DNA of 64,000 bases, taken from positions 124,001 to 188,000 of the forward strand of contig NZLU01000017.1 in the NCBI GenBank assembly GCA_002692725.1. Reading direction: 5' to 3'. Of this stretch, positions 56,825 through 64,000 are shown in pieces. Each line of letters opens with the position of its first letter. The first letter of the stretch is position 1. A program made the position numbers and the translations under genes. Under the pieces are notes generated by a model, which had not been told where the DNA came from, did not search any database, and was given only the letters and a program-made list of their open reading frames with translations. Source of the DNA: Ponticaulis sp. (GTDB taxonomy: Bacteria; Pseudomonadota; Alphaproteobacteria; Caulobacterales; Hyphomonadaceae).

Positions 56825-57692
56825 CCCGATCACGCGCCTGAAGTGCGACGGCTCGCGCATAAAGTTCGCGTTTGGGCAGTTTGAACTCGCGCGCGGCCTC
56901 ACTCGCTGCGCCTTTCGCGCCCAGAGATGCGAGACGGTCGGTGATATAGTGATCAATATCAGCCTCGCTCGCCGGAGCACCTTCCTCGCCGGTAAGCGAG
57001 ATCATCAGAACAATTTCGCCCTTGGGCGGTCCGTTTTCTTCGAGGCGCTCCACAGCCGCGCTTGCGGACTGCCGGATAATTTCCTCAAACTTCTTCGTCA
57101 GTTCGCGGCCAACAGCGATCTCAGTAGCTGCGCCAAAAACCGTCACAATGTCTTCCAGGGCGGCGAGCAGTCTCGGCCCTGTTTCGTAGAAGACGAGGGT
57201 AAGTTTCTGTCCGGCGAATGATTTGAGTTTCTCCTGACGCTGTCCTGATTTCGGCGGCAGAAAGCCGCAGAAGGTAAACATGTCGGTTGGCAGGCCCGCT
57301 GCAGAGAGTGCGGTAATCGCGGCCGACGGACCGGGGATCGGGATCACTGTTCCGCCCGCCTCGCCAATATCCCGGACGAGCTTATAGCCCGGATCGGAAA
57401 TCAGAGGCGTTCCGGCGTCCGACACAAGCGCAACCGCCTTGCCGTCCGCGACATATTTCATCACCAGAGGCCGCATCTGTGCCCCATTATGGTCATGGTA
57501 GGGCTTAAGTTGCGCGTCTATACCATACGCATCGAGCAGACGTTTGGTCTGCCGGGTGTCTTCTGCGAAGATGGTTTCGACGGAAGCAAGGATGTCGAGG
57601 GCGCGCAAACTTATGTCGCGGAGATTGCCAATTGGTGTTGCAACCACATACAAACCCGGTGACAGATCGACTGTGCGAAAGACTTGTGTCAC
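56817..57692 (-). CDS. rsmI: 16S rRNA (cytidine(1402)-2'-O)-methyltransferase
   Basis: SAM-dependent tetrapyrrole-methylase-like enzyme, 291 aa. LYVVATPIGNLRDISLRALDIL at the N-terminus, DTRQTKRLL, VALVSDAGTPLISDPGYKLV and PGPSAAITALSAAGLPTD identify RsmI. Divergent from the LpoA-like lipoprotein gene, an arrangement known from other proteobacteria. Confidence 0.96.
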   Translation of the reverse strand: MTQVFRTVDLSPGLYVVATPIGNLRDISLRALDILASVETIFAEDTRQTKRLLDAYGIDAQLKPYHDHNGAQMRPLVMKYVADGKAVALVSDAGTPLISDPGYKLVRDIGEAGGTVIPIPGPSAAITALSAAGLPTDMFTFCGFLPPKSGQRQEKLKSFAGQKLTLVFYETGPRLLAALEDIVTVFGAATEIAVGRELTKKFEEIIRQSASAAVERLEENGPPKGEIVLMISLTGEEGAPASEADIDHYITDRLASLGAKGAASEAAREFKLPKRELYARAVALQARDRDD

Positions 57693-57751
57693 GGAGCTGG
57701 CCTCGCTAGCAGCTAATGGTCCCGATATGGCTGACCAGGGAGTGAGTTAGG

Positions 57752-59065
57752 ATGAAATTCGGTTCAGTTTTAAAGCGGATTCACGCGGTGCCAAGTCTGA
57801 TCCTTGTCGGATTGCTTGTTTCTGGCTGTGCGACAGCTCCGGTCAGCCCGCCCGCACCGATCACCACAGGCCAGCCAAGACCCGATCCGACACCGACGCC
57901 GGAACCTATGCCGGACATTGAAGAGCCGATCATCGAAGAGCCGGACGAGCCCGAAGAGGTCGATCTGTCTCAGTATTATCTCACACCTGAATTCATGCAG
58001 GGCCGCGATATCAAACGCGTGGCTGTGCTTCTGCCCTTCTCACACCGCAGTTCAGCCGTGCGCGCAGAGGCAAATGGCCTGCTCGCTGCTGTCGAAATGG
58101 CGCTGTTTGATCATGGCACCCAGGACATACTTCTCCTGCCAAAAGATACCGCGGGCGAAGCGCGCGTTGCGGCGTCAGCCACCCAGGAAGCTATTCTGCA
58201 GGGCGCTGATGTGATCATCGGCCCGCTCTTTGCGAACAATGTGACCTCTGTTGCCAATTCCGCACGTGACTCAGGCATCCCGGTTCTTGCCTTTTCAAAT
58301 GACCGCAGCGCGGCAGGTGGTGGCGCTTATCTCGTCAGCTTCCCGCCTGAGGAAGAAGTCGCACGCATTGTCGATTGGGCTTCACTTCAGGGGATCAATC
58401 GGTTCGCCTTTATCGGTCCGTCCTCTGTTTATTCACGCCGCGTTGAAACTGCGCTTCGCTTTGAAGCGTCCCGTCGTGGCGGCGTTCTGATCGGGTCAGA
58501 ATTCTATCGCTATAATGGACAGGACGATGAGCCGCCGGTTGATGAGGCTCAGCGTATCGCCAATCGGGTGAAGTCAGCGCTCAGCAATGGGCCGGGCAAA
58601 GTAGCGATTGTCATTCCGGACAATGGCACACCGCTCCGCGCCGTTGCGCCGCTCATTCCCTATTACGGCGCTGATCTGCGACGCCTCCAATATATTGGCA
58701 CATCTGAATGGGATGACCCGGAAATCTGGCGCGAGCCGGTCATGAAGGGCGCGACCTATGCAACGCCTGACCCGCAAGCCTCGCGTTATTTCCGAAACCA
58801 GTTTGAGCGCACCTATAATCGTGAGCCTGCAGCGCTTTCGAGCCTGGGATATGATGCCACCTCTCTGGCCATTTCCTTCCTCGACGATGGCATGGTCACC
58901 GATGAGGAATTGGGCGAACTTGATGGCTTTCGCGGCCTGAATGGCCTGTTCCGGTTCCGCTCAGACGGTACAGTCGAACGCGGTCTGGCCGTGATGGAAA
59001 TCCAGCCTTCTGGTCCAAAATTGATTGAAGAAGCGCCAACCAGCTTCTCACTCGGCGGTAGCTAA
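57752..59065 (+). CDS. LpoA-like penicillin-binding protein activator lipoprotein
   Basis: Protein of 437 aa: lipobox LLVSGCATAP (Cys ~26), a Pro-rich acidic linker (PTPTPEPMPDIEEPIIEEP), then a type I periplasmic-binding-protein fold (RVAVLLPFSHRSSAVRAEANGLL, DVIIGPLFANNVTSVA, VLAFSNDRSAAGG, GYDATSLAISF). Matches the alphaproteobacterial proteins annotated as penicillin-binding protein activators. Only the C-terminal half of E. coli LpoA is represented. Converges on hemW with no gap. Confidence 0.9.
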   Translation: MKFGSVLKRIHAVPSLILVGLLVSGCATAPVSPPAPITTGQPRPDPTPTPEPMPDIEEPIIEEPDEPEEVDLSQYYLTPEFMQGRDIKRVAVLLPFSHRSSAVRAEANGLLAAVEMALFDHGTQDILLLPKDTAGEARVAASATQEAILQGADVIIGPLFANNVTSVANSARDSGIPVLAFSNDRSAAGGGAYLVSFPPEEEVARIVDWASLQGINRFAFIGPSSVYSRRVETALRFEASRRGGVLIGSEFYRYNGQDDEPPVDEAQRIANRVKSALSNGPGKVAIVIPDNGTPLRAVAPLIPYYGADLRRLQYIGTSEWDDPEIWREPVMKGATYATPDPQASRYFRNQFERTYNREPAALSSLGYDATSLAISFLDDGMVTDEELGELDGFRGLNGLFRFRSDGTVERGLAVMEIQPSGPKLIEEAPTSFSLGGS

Positions 59066-60223
59066 TCAGGGGCTGAGGCGGGCTGAAATATAGTCCGCCA
59101 TCAACCAGCCTTCGCGCGTCAGACGAAGCCGATCATTCCGGCAAATAAGCCAGTTCTGAGTTTCAAACAGAGCGATTTGTTCACCATCCAGCGGCGTTCC
59201 ATAAGCAGTTTCCAGTTCGGGCTGAGAGACACCTCGTGTGGAACGAAGTCCCATGATCAGCTTCTCATCCGCTGCTTCCTGTCGACTTAAACTGATCTGC
59301 TCTGACCATCCGAGGCCTGTCTCTTCCACGGCGGCGATATAGTCCGTCACGCGCCGATGAGCTAGGGTGGTGGTCCGCTGGCCGTCCAGGTTGATCTTGC
59401 CTTCCGCGCCCGGTCCGATGCCCAGCCAGTCACCACTGGTCCAATAGGTCAGATTATGGCGTGACTGATAATGCTCATGGCCGGCATGATTAGAGACCTC
59501 ATAGGCTGGCAATCCAAAACCCGCACATAGATCGAGTGTCGAAAGATAGAGATCCGCCTGCGCGTCATCATCCATTGGGATGAATTGCGCGCGCTCAACC
59601 TGTTTGGCAAAGGCGGTCTTTTCCTTGATCGTCAGTTCATACAGCGACAAATGCGGTACGCCGAGCTCCAACACGCGCGCAAGCTCTTCATGCCAGTGTT
59701 CAGAAGATTGACCGGGCCGGGCGTAGATCAAATCGATAGAGACATTGGAGAATTGCTGAAGTGCTAGCTTTGTTGCGAGGCGGCCTTGTTCCGCCGTGTG
59801 CTGTCGGCCCAGAAATTTCAGCGCGGCGTCATCCAGTGACTGAAGCCCAAGCGAGAGTCGATTAATCCCAGCATTCCTCCAGGCCTTCAGCCGGTCACGC
59901 GTGACATCTTCTGGATTGACTTCCAGTGTGATTTCCATGCGGTCGTCGCTAGGCCAGAGAGACGCACACACATCGATCAGCTCGGCGATAAAGCGCGGCT
60001 CGCACAGCGACGGCGTTCCGCCGCCGAAGTAAATACTCGTGAGCGTTTTCTGCGGCACGCGGCGATAATGCCCACGTATATCGTTGAGAATGGCTGCCTG
60101 AAGCGCTGAATTATCCCGATCTTTCGCTGCATAGACATTGAAATCGCAATAGGGGCAGATCCGCGCGCAATACGGCCAGTGTATATAAATGCCAAACAGC
60201 GTGTCAGGCAGGCTGGTCATCAA
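59066..60223 (-). CDS. hemW: Radical SAM haem chaperone HemW
   Basis: Protein of 385 aa: IHWPYCARICPYCDFNVY with the radical-SAM CxxxCxxC, YFGGGTPSLCEP, VNPEDVTRDRLKAWRNAGINRLSLGLQSL. The extra Cys of true oxygen-independent coproporphyrinogen oxidase (HemN) is absent, which fits the HemW haem-transfer class. Start ATG 60223 or 60220; overlaps rdgB by 4 nt. Confidence 0.94.
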   Translation of the reverse strand: MMTSLPDTLFGIYIHWPYCARICPYCDFNVYAAKDRDNSALQAAILNDIRGHYRRVPQKTLTSIYFGGGTPSLCEPRFIAELIDVCASLWPSDDRMEITLEVNPEDVTRDRLKAWRNAGINRLSLGLQSLDDAALKFLGRQHTAEQGRLATKLALQQFSNVSIDLIYARPGQSSEHWHEELARVLELGVPHLSLYELTIKEKTAFAKQVERAQFIPMDDDAQADLYLSTLDLCAGFGLPAYEVSNHAGHEHYQSRHNLTYWTSGDWLGIGPGAEGKINLDGQRTTTLAHRRVTDYIAAVEETGLGWSEQISLSRQEAADEKLIMGLRSTRGVSQPELETAYGTPLDGEQIALFETQNWLICRNDRLRLTREGWLMADYISARLSP

Positions 60224-60831
60224 TTGGCGACGGCCTCCAGCCAGGCGGTCAGTTTTTTGAAGGCGTCCGCCCGATGGCTCATGGCGTGCTTTCTATCCGG
60301 ATCCATCTCGCCAAACGTAATTGTTTCGCCCGTCGCAACAAAGATCGGGTCATAACCAAAGCCGCGATCGCCACGCGGCGGAAACTCAAGATGTCCGGCT
60401 ATTTCGCCTTCAAAGGCCTCCGAATGACCATCCGGCCAGCAAATGGCGAGGACACATATGAAGCGGGCTGAATAATCTGTTGTGCCTTTGGCGTCGAGTT
60501 CTGCTCTCACCTTTTCCATAGCGAGGCCAAAATCTCTGGGCTCACCAGCCCATCGCGCTGAATAAATACCAGGTGCGCCATCAAGCGCGGTGACCGCCAA
60601 CCCTGAATCATCTGACAGTGCTGGCTTGCCTGTCGCCTCTGCGGCGGCCTTTGCCTTCAGGATCGCATTACCAACAAAGGTTTTTTCCGTCTCTTCCGGT
60701 TCGGGCAGATCGAGATCTATGGCAGACACCACTTTGAAACCCAGCGGCTCGAATAAAGCCTTCAATTCTTTGACTTTTCCGGAATTGTGAGTGGCTGCGA
60801 TCAATTCACCAGCAGATAACGTACGCATCAA
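60220..60831 (-). CDS. rdgB: XTP/dITP pyrophosphatase
   Basis: House-cleaning enzyme that removes inosine and xanthosine triphosphates. Protein of 203 aa: LIAATHNSGKVKELKALFEPLG, PALSDDSGLAVTALDGAPGIYSARWAG, and RGFGYDPIFVA plus SHRADAFKKL, all diagnostic of Ham1/RdgB. Start 60831 or 60828. Confidence 0.96.
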   Translation of the reverse strand: MMRTLSAGELIAATHNSGKVKELKALFEPLGFKVVSAIDLDLPEPEETEKTFVGNAILKAKAAAEATGKPALSDDSGLAVTALDGAPGIYSARWAGEPRDFGLAMEKVRAELDAKGTTDYSARFICVLAICWPDGHSEAFEGEIAGHLEFPPRGDRGFGYDPIFVATGETITFGEMDPDRKHAMSHRADAFKKLTAWLEAVAN

Positions 60832-60855
60832 AAATTAGTGTCCTTCAATAAAAAA

Positions 60856-60898
60856 TTATCGAAAACCGATAAAATCGTTCTTGACGTTTATCGATAAA
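60856..60898. promoter_or_regulatory. Promoter and paired palindromes upstream of the DUF2975 operon
   Basis: Two related inverted repeats: TTATCG-N5-CGATAA (60856-60872) and the perfect 12-mer TTTATCGATAAA (60887-60898). The 12-mer lies in the 17-bp spacer between a -35 (TTGACG, 60881-60886) and a weak -10 (TAGATC, 60904-60909), a repressor-type position. The gene-poor stretch 60832-61190 holds only these sites and the 37-aa ORF. The likely binder is the operon's own HTH protein (inference). Confidence 0.5.
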
Positions 60899-61003
60899 TC
60901 CCTAGATCCTTGTGGCAAGACGAAACGGGCCATCCGGTCCCTTAAACAAGGAAAGATTACCGCTTCGGGACTTGTGTAGATAGCATAGGAAAGAGCTGAC
61001 ATC

Positions 61004-61117
61004 ATGAGTAACCTTAAATCACAATTCGCTGATATCCTGATCAATCTGGTCTATATTGGTATTCCCGTGGTAGTCCTTTCGGGATTCGCGACTGCAATCA
61101 CTCCTCTGAGCGTATAA
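61004..61117 (+). CDS. 37-aa single-pass membrane peptide
   Basis: Short frame from ATG to TAA: starts MSNLKSQFADILIN, then a hydrophobic core LVYIGIPVVVLSGFATA and a short polar end. It lies after the promoter and 73 nt before the DUF2975 gene. A GGAAAG stands about 13 nt before the ATG, so the ribosome site is only fair. The clean amphipathic start plus TM core argues for a real micropeptide, but there is no homology I can call. Confidence 0.45.
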   Translation: MSNLKSQFADILINLVYIGIPVVVLSGFATAITPLSV

Positions 61118-61190
61118 TATGAGGAGTTAGGCGGGGTGGCCTGCGGCTTGCATGCCACCCTCGAGCTGACTGAGTGGAGAAGAGTAATAA

Positions 61191-61718
61191 ATGCCTGAAA
61201 TCAGGGCTTTGGGAAAAGGGTCGATCGCATCAGCGCTGTATGTGCTGATGAATGTCATCATGATCCTTGGCTGGATTGTCTTTGGAATCTGCCTGGCAGT
61301 TCTGGCTATTACCTCTGTGATTGATTTGTCAGGCGGCCAGATGAAGGCTGACCTGTTTGAGGGCTATCTGTCGGTTGATACCGGCACCTATCTGATTGGT
61401 TTTGCCAATCTGTTCATTATTTTTGGCGGTTTCATCCTGATGGCCAGCCAACTGAAAAAAATTCTGAAAACACTGATCGATGGCGATCCCTTTGTTCCGG
61501 ACAATGCCGGAAGGTTGACTCGCCTCGCAATGATTGTTGCTGGGATGGAAATCCTCAAGCACATCCTTGGATTTACAGTGAAAATGTTTGAAATCGCGAC
61601 CACGGTGAACTTCTCGGTGAATCTCGCCAGCTGGGTTGCGGTGATCACGCTGACGGTGCTCAGTCAGGTCTTTGCCGAGGGCACGCGCTTGCGCGAAGAA
61701 GAAAAGATGACAATCTGA
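61191..61718 (+). CDS. DUF2975 membrane protein
   Basis: Protein of 175 aa with four TM segments at ~15-45 (VLMNVIMILGWIVFGICLAV), ~65-90, ~110-130 and ~145-162. ILKTLIDGDPFVPDNAGRLTRLAMI between TM2 and TM3 is the DUF2975 signature. These proteins are commonly paired with a small XRE regulator (YozG-like), which follows 7 nt downstream here. Function unknown. Confidence 0.88.
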   Translation: MPEIRALGKGSIASALYVLMNVIMILGWIVFGICLAVLAITSVIDLSGGQMKADLFEGYLSVDTGTYLIGFANLFIIFGGFILMASQLKKILKTLIDGDPFVPDNAGRLTRLAMIVAGMEILKHILGFTVKMFEIATTVNFSVNLASWVAVITLTVLSQVFAEGTRLREEEKMTI

Positions 61719-61725
61719 GACGCGT

Positions 61726-61962
61726 ATGTCGATTCGAGTAACTCTGGACCGTGTCCTTTTAGACCGCCGCATGTCGCTGACCGAGCTCAGTGACCGTGTT
61801 GGTGTGACTCTCGCTAACTTGTCCATCCTCAAGACGGGCAAGGCAAAGGCCGTGCGGTTTTCGACCCTCGAAGCACTCTGCCGCGAACTCGATTGTCAGC
61901 CTGCTGATCTCCTCGTCTATGAAGACGATGAAGAGGCCGCCAATCAGGAAGCCGCAGAATAG
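61726..61962 (+). CDS. Small XRE/Cro-type regulator (YozG-like)
   Basis: Protein of 78 aa, one HTH: LDRVLLDRRMSLTELSDRVGVTLANLSILKTGKAKAVRF-type sequence, then the STLEALCRELDCQPADLLVYE ending typical of YozG-like regulators, with an acidic tail. Partner of DUF2975. It is followed, with an overlap, by a PIN-domain frame, so it may also act as an antitoxin-like repressor. Probable ligand of the palindromes at 60856-60898. Confidence 0.88.
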   Translation: MSIRVTLDRVLLDRRMSLTELSDRVGVTLANLSILKTGKAKAVRFSTLEALCRELDCQPADLLVYEDDEEAANQEAAE

Positions 61963-62537
61963 CGGGTCCACCACCCCCGATCGCCGTACTTGATGCTTGC
62001 GTGCTCGCCGGGACGATCCGGCGAATCGTGCTGACATCAATTGCTCAGACAGGCGCATTCACGCCGATATTTTCCCCAAAAATTCTGGAAGAGACGCACC
62101 GGGCCATTCCAAGGACCTATAAGAACTCAGCTTTCAGCGAGGCGGAGAAAACTCAGCGTGCAGATCGCGCGGTTTCGGAGCTGTGCTCGGCATTTCCCGA
62201 TGCTCTGGTGACGCCTGAAAACACTGCGATGGGGATCGAGCTCCCGGACCAGGACGACGTGCATGTTGTTCAAACCGCTGTTAAGGCCCGAGCTGGTTTC
62301 ATCGTCACCGAGAATTTGAGGGATTTTCCTCCAAAGATGCTTGCGGCTTTTGAAATTTGCCCGATCAACACGGATCACTTTGCTGAGCTTTCTTTGAGTG
62401 CAGTCGACCATAAATATAAGTCGACCTTAAGGGCCAGATTAACCCAGGAATTCGAGTGCGAGTTCGCTGATCAAGCCGATATGATCGAACGGCTCCGTAA
62501 AGTTGGCCTTAAAAAGCTTGCGGACTTACTGATGTGA
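61959..62537 (+). CDS. PIN-domain ribonuclease-like protein, non-canonical start
   Basis: PIN_3-like toxin fold. The conserved acidic residues are present: first Asp in IAVLDACVLAG, Glu in SPKILEETHR, Asp in LPDQDDVHVV, and the end VTENLRDFP. The first normal start, GTG 62001, would remove the first strand and its Asp. The frame is open upstream to 61932 without ATG, GTG or TTG; ATA at 61959 overlaps the HTH stop (ATAG) and has AGGAA 8 nt upstream, giving 192 aa. Either AUA is used, or an ATG was lost by mutation and the gene is silenced. Confidence 0.72.
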   Translation: MAGPPPPIAVLDACVLAGTIRRIVLTSIAQTGAFTPIFSPKILEETHRAIPRTYKNSAFSEAEKTQRADRAVSELCSAFPDALVTPENTAMGIELPDQDDVHVVQTAVKARAGFIVTENLRDFPPKMLAAFEICPINTDHFAELSLSAVDHKYKSTLRARLTQEFECEFADQADMIERLRKVGLKKLADLLM

Positions 62538-62602
62538 TTTTATCGTGACCCCGCACATGTTTCTGTTTTAAATGGCAAAATCGATTTCAGATTGGGGGCG
62601 TC

Positions 62603-63013
62603 TTGAAGTTTTCTTCCGTAATTATCCTCGCAGTCGCACTAGGTTCGATCAGTCTTGCGGCTCAAGCCGACGACCGACCCTATACTGAAAAAGAGCTCAC
62701 AGCGTGTGTGGTACTCAGAGAAGCCAATGAGCTGTTGATTCAAGAACGCGACAGAATCGATGATTGGATCGATAGAAATAGAGGCAGCTCATCGAGCAAT
62801 GCCGTAATCGACCGGTTTAACGTGCAAGTGGGTCGACAAAATGCGCTCAATGACATGGTCGGCGTGTTTGATGACCACTATAATCGCAACTGCCTCGGCA
62901 GCCTGAATTACTTAATGTATGAGAAGGTTTGCAAAACGACAACGAGCCGCATGAATGGCTTCATCCGCAATGGCAAAGGCTGCGATAAATGGCGGAGGAA
63001 CTTTGGTGAATAA
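62603..63013 (+). CDS. Exported cysteine-containing protein of unknown function
   Basis: Protein of 136 aa from TTG (GGGGG upstream), with a signal peptide cleaved after AQA (~22). The mature part is hydrophilic and helical with four Cys (TACVVL, NRNCLG, EKVCKT, GKGCDK), enough for two disulfides. No family recognised. Stands alone after the PIN gene with 65 nt between them. Confidence 0.68.
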   Translation: MKFSSVIILAVALGSISLAAQADDRPYTEKELTACVVLREANELLIQERDRIDDWIDRNRGSSSSNAVIDRFNVQVGRQNALNDMVGVFDDHYNRNCLGSLNYLMYEKVCKTTTSRMNGFIRNGKGCDKWRRNFGE

Positions 63014-63097
63014 CACGACTTTCCGTAACGGCTTGGACAGCTGGTTTTTCTGATTGACCAAATGGGAACGCTATTCACCACACGGCGTTCAGCCTGC

Positions 63098-63589
63098 ATG
63101 CAGAAATTCTTTGGTTTCTTGGTCGTTGCGCTCATCCTTTCCGCCTGTGGCGGCAAAGACGAGGTGGGTGAGTTCAAGAATGACTGGCTGGGTAATGAGA
63201 TCAAGATTCGCCAGCTGACCGACCGTAAGGTTGAGGGCGTGGTCTGCCATCTCGCTTATTTTGATCGCGGCGTCTGGGACCGGATCGGCAAGGGAAACTG
63301 GTTCGAAAATCCATCAAACTCATCCATCTCCTGTCTTCAGTCTGGTCCGATCACCGTCGGCAATATCGATCTGGATAAATCTGGCGAAGAAGTGTTCGAT
63401 CAGTCGCAAAGCCTTGTCTTCAAACAGCTCGCTGTCCGCCGCATCTATGATGAAAACACAGACAGTCTGATGTATGTGAGCTTCACCCGAAAGCCTGTGG
63501 ATGGTTCAGCGAAGATGAGCCTGTCGACCGTTCCGCTTTACGGCGCCGACGTGACATGGACGCGCGGAAAGCCTGGCAGTACAGACTGA
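63098..63589 (+). CDS. CreA-like lipoprotein
   Basis: Protein of 163 aa from ATG 63098 (MQKFFGFLVVALILSACGG, lipobox Cys ~18); an ATG at 63062 would put extra residues before the signal peptide. DWLGNEIKIRQLTDRKVEGVVCHLA and NPSNSSISCLQSGPI match the CreA family, periplasmic proteins of unknown function with two conserved Cys. Not linked to creBCD here. Confidence 0.86.
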   Translation: MQKFFGFLVVALILSACGGKDEVGEFKNDWLGNEIKIRQLTDRKVEGVVCHLAYFDRGVWDRIGKGNWFENPSNSSISCLQSGPITVGNIDLDKSGEEVFDQSQSLVFKQLAVRRIYDENTDSLMYVSFTRKPVDGSAKMSLSTVPLYGADVTWTRGKPGSTD

Positions 63590-63640
63590 GACTGACAAAT
63601 GCTTATTGCCCCCGGTCAATTGGTGAATTAGGGGAGGCCA

Positions 63641-64000
63641 ATGGAAGATCTCGTTATATTCACCACTGGCGGCACGCTGGACAAAGACCATGACACCTTC
63701 ACGGAAAGTCTGGTTCTTGGCGCGGAAACCGTGACCAATGTCCCTGAACTTTTACGGATCGGGAAGTCGCACTTTGCCCGGGTTCAGCCTATTATGAGCC
63801 TTGATAGCCTCGACATGGTGGACTGCCATCGCGAGCAGATTCTGCTGGCTGTGCAGTCTGCGAAGGAGCGCTGCATTGTGGTCACCCATGGCACCGGCAC
63901 GATGGAGAAAACGGCCCAACATCTCGATGGAAAAACCGGCGACAAAACTGTTGTGCTGACGGGTGCCCTGCGCCCGTTTGCGCTCGGAAAATCCGACGCC
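63641..64000 (+). CDS. Asparaginase/glutaminase-family protein, 5' part (runs off the window)
   Basis: The first 120 codons are present; GGGGAGG precedes the ATG. LVIFTTGGTLDKDHDTF carries the first nucleophile Thr region (TGGTLDK), VVTHGTGTMEKTAQ the second catalytic motif (THGTxTM), and TVVLTGALRPF follows, all typical of the asparaginase fold. The end is outside the window, so the full length and class (short asparaginase-like or type I/II) cannot be judged. Confidence 0.88.
   Translation, partial: MEDLVIFTTGGTLDKDHDTFTESLVLGAETVTNVPELLRIGKSHFARVQPIMSLDSLDMVDCHREQILLAVQSAKERCIVVTHGTGTMEKTAQHLDGKTGDKTVVLTGALRPFALGKSDA

Noticed and set aside
1..64000. CRISPR arrays, insertion sequences, prophage or integrated elements
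   Set aside because: I saw no regularly spaced repeats, transposase, integrase or phage genes on either strand.

Overview
The window reads as a stretch of core chromosome from an alphaproteobacterium, most likely a marine member of the Maricaulales/Hyphomonadales (Hyphomonadaceae-like). The evidence is gene order and protein character: a his block (hisB-H-A-F-E) close to hslVU; the long run nfu, tsaB-rimI-fur-miaB-phoH-ybeY-corC-lnt-xre-metK-trmB; the run mutS-glnD-murJ-trpS next to a divergent maeB; and nth-DUF2244-Ada. This placement is inference, since no rRNA lies in the window. I see no rRNA, tRNA, CRISPR array, insertion sequence or prophage. Coding density is very high and many genes overlap by about 4 nt.

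Layout. 1-1.4 kb: end of mltA and an Smr-domain gene. 1.4-4.5 kb (minus): hisE, hisF, hisA, hisH, hisB. 4.6-9.9 kb (plus): a membrane GGDEF-EAL protein, hslV, a multi-pass membrane protein and hslU. 10.0-15.2 kb: an accessory-looking, iron-regulated cluster of PepSY-TM, DUF2271, DUF4198 and ApbE (plus strand), convergent with a TonB-dependent receptor (minus), with three Fur-box-like sites. 15.2-16.7 kb: an MBL-fold hydrolase/MarR operon divergent from a DsbA-family isomerase. 17.2-28.5 kb: housekeeping and stress genes (PfkB kinase, ATP-grasp, nth, DUF2244, Ada, gloA, TerB-like, pyrF, trypsin-like protease, DUF350, bdhA, trmB, metK). 28.6-37.4 kb: the long minus-strand run up to nfu. 37.4-49.7 kb: a DUF2333-like protein, a PCu(A)C copper chaperone, trpS, murJ, glnD, mutS and divergent maeB. 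49.7-57.7 kb (minus): AmpG-like permease, soluble hybrid histidine kinase, comM, gshB, BON lipoprotein, yraN and rsmI. 57.7-60.8 kb: LpoA-like lipoprotein, hemW and rdgB. 60.8-64 kb: a small accessory operon (37-aa membrane peptide, DUF2975, HTH, PIN), an exported Cys-rich protein, a CreA-like lipoprotein and the start of an asparaginase-family gene.

The two most interesting places are these. (1) The PepSY/DUF2271/DUF4198/ApbE/TonB cluster looks like an iron-responsive extracytoplasmic flavin redox module. DUF2271 carries a sequence resembling the FMN-attachment motif. A textbook intrinsic terminator, with a competing upstream hairpin, lies inside the coding region for the conserved N-terminal motif of ApbE, whose translation probably starts at a non-AUG codon. 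(2) The micropeptide-DUF2975-HTH-PIN operon has a palindromic operator between its promoter elements, and its PIN reading frame needs an AUA start at an ATAG overlap to include its first catalytic aspartate.
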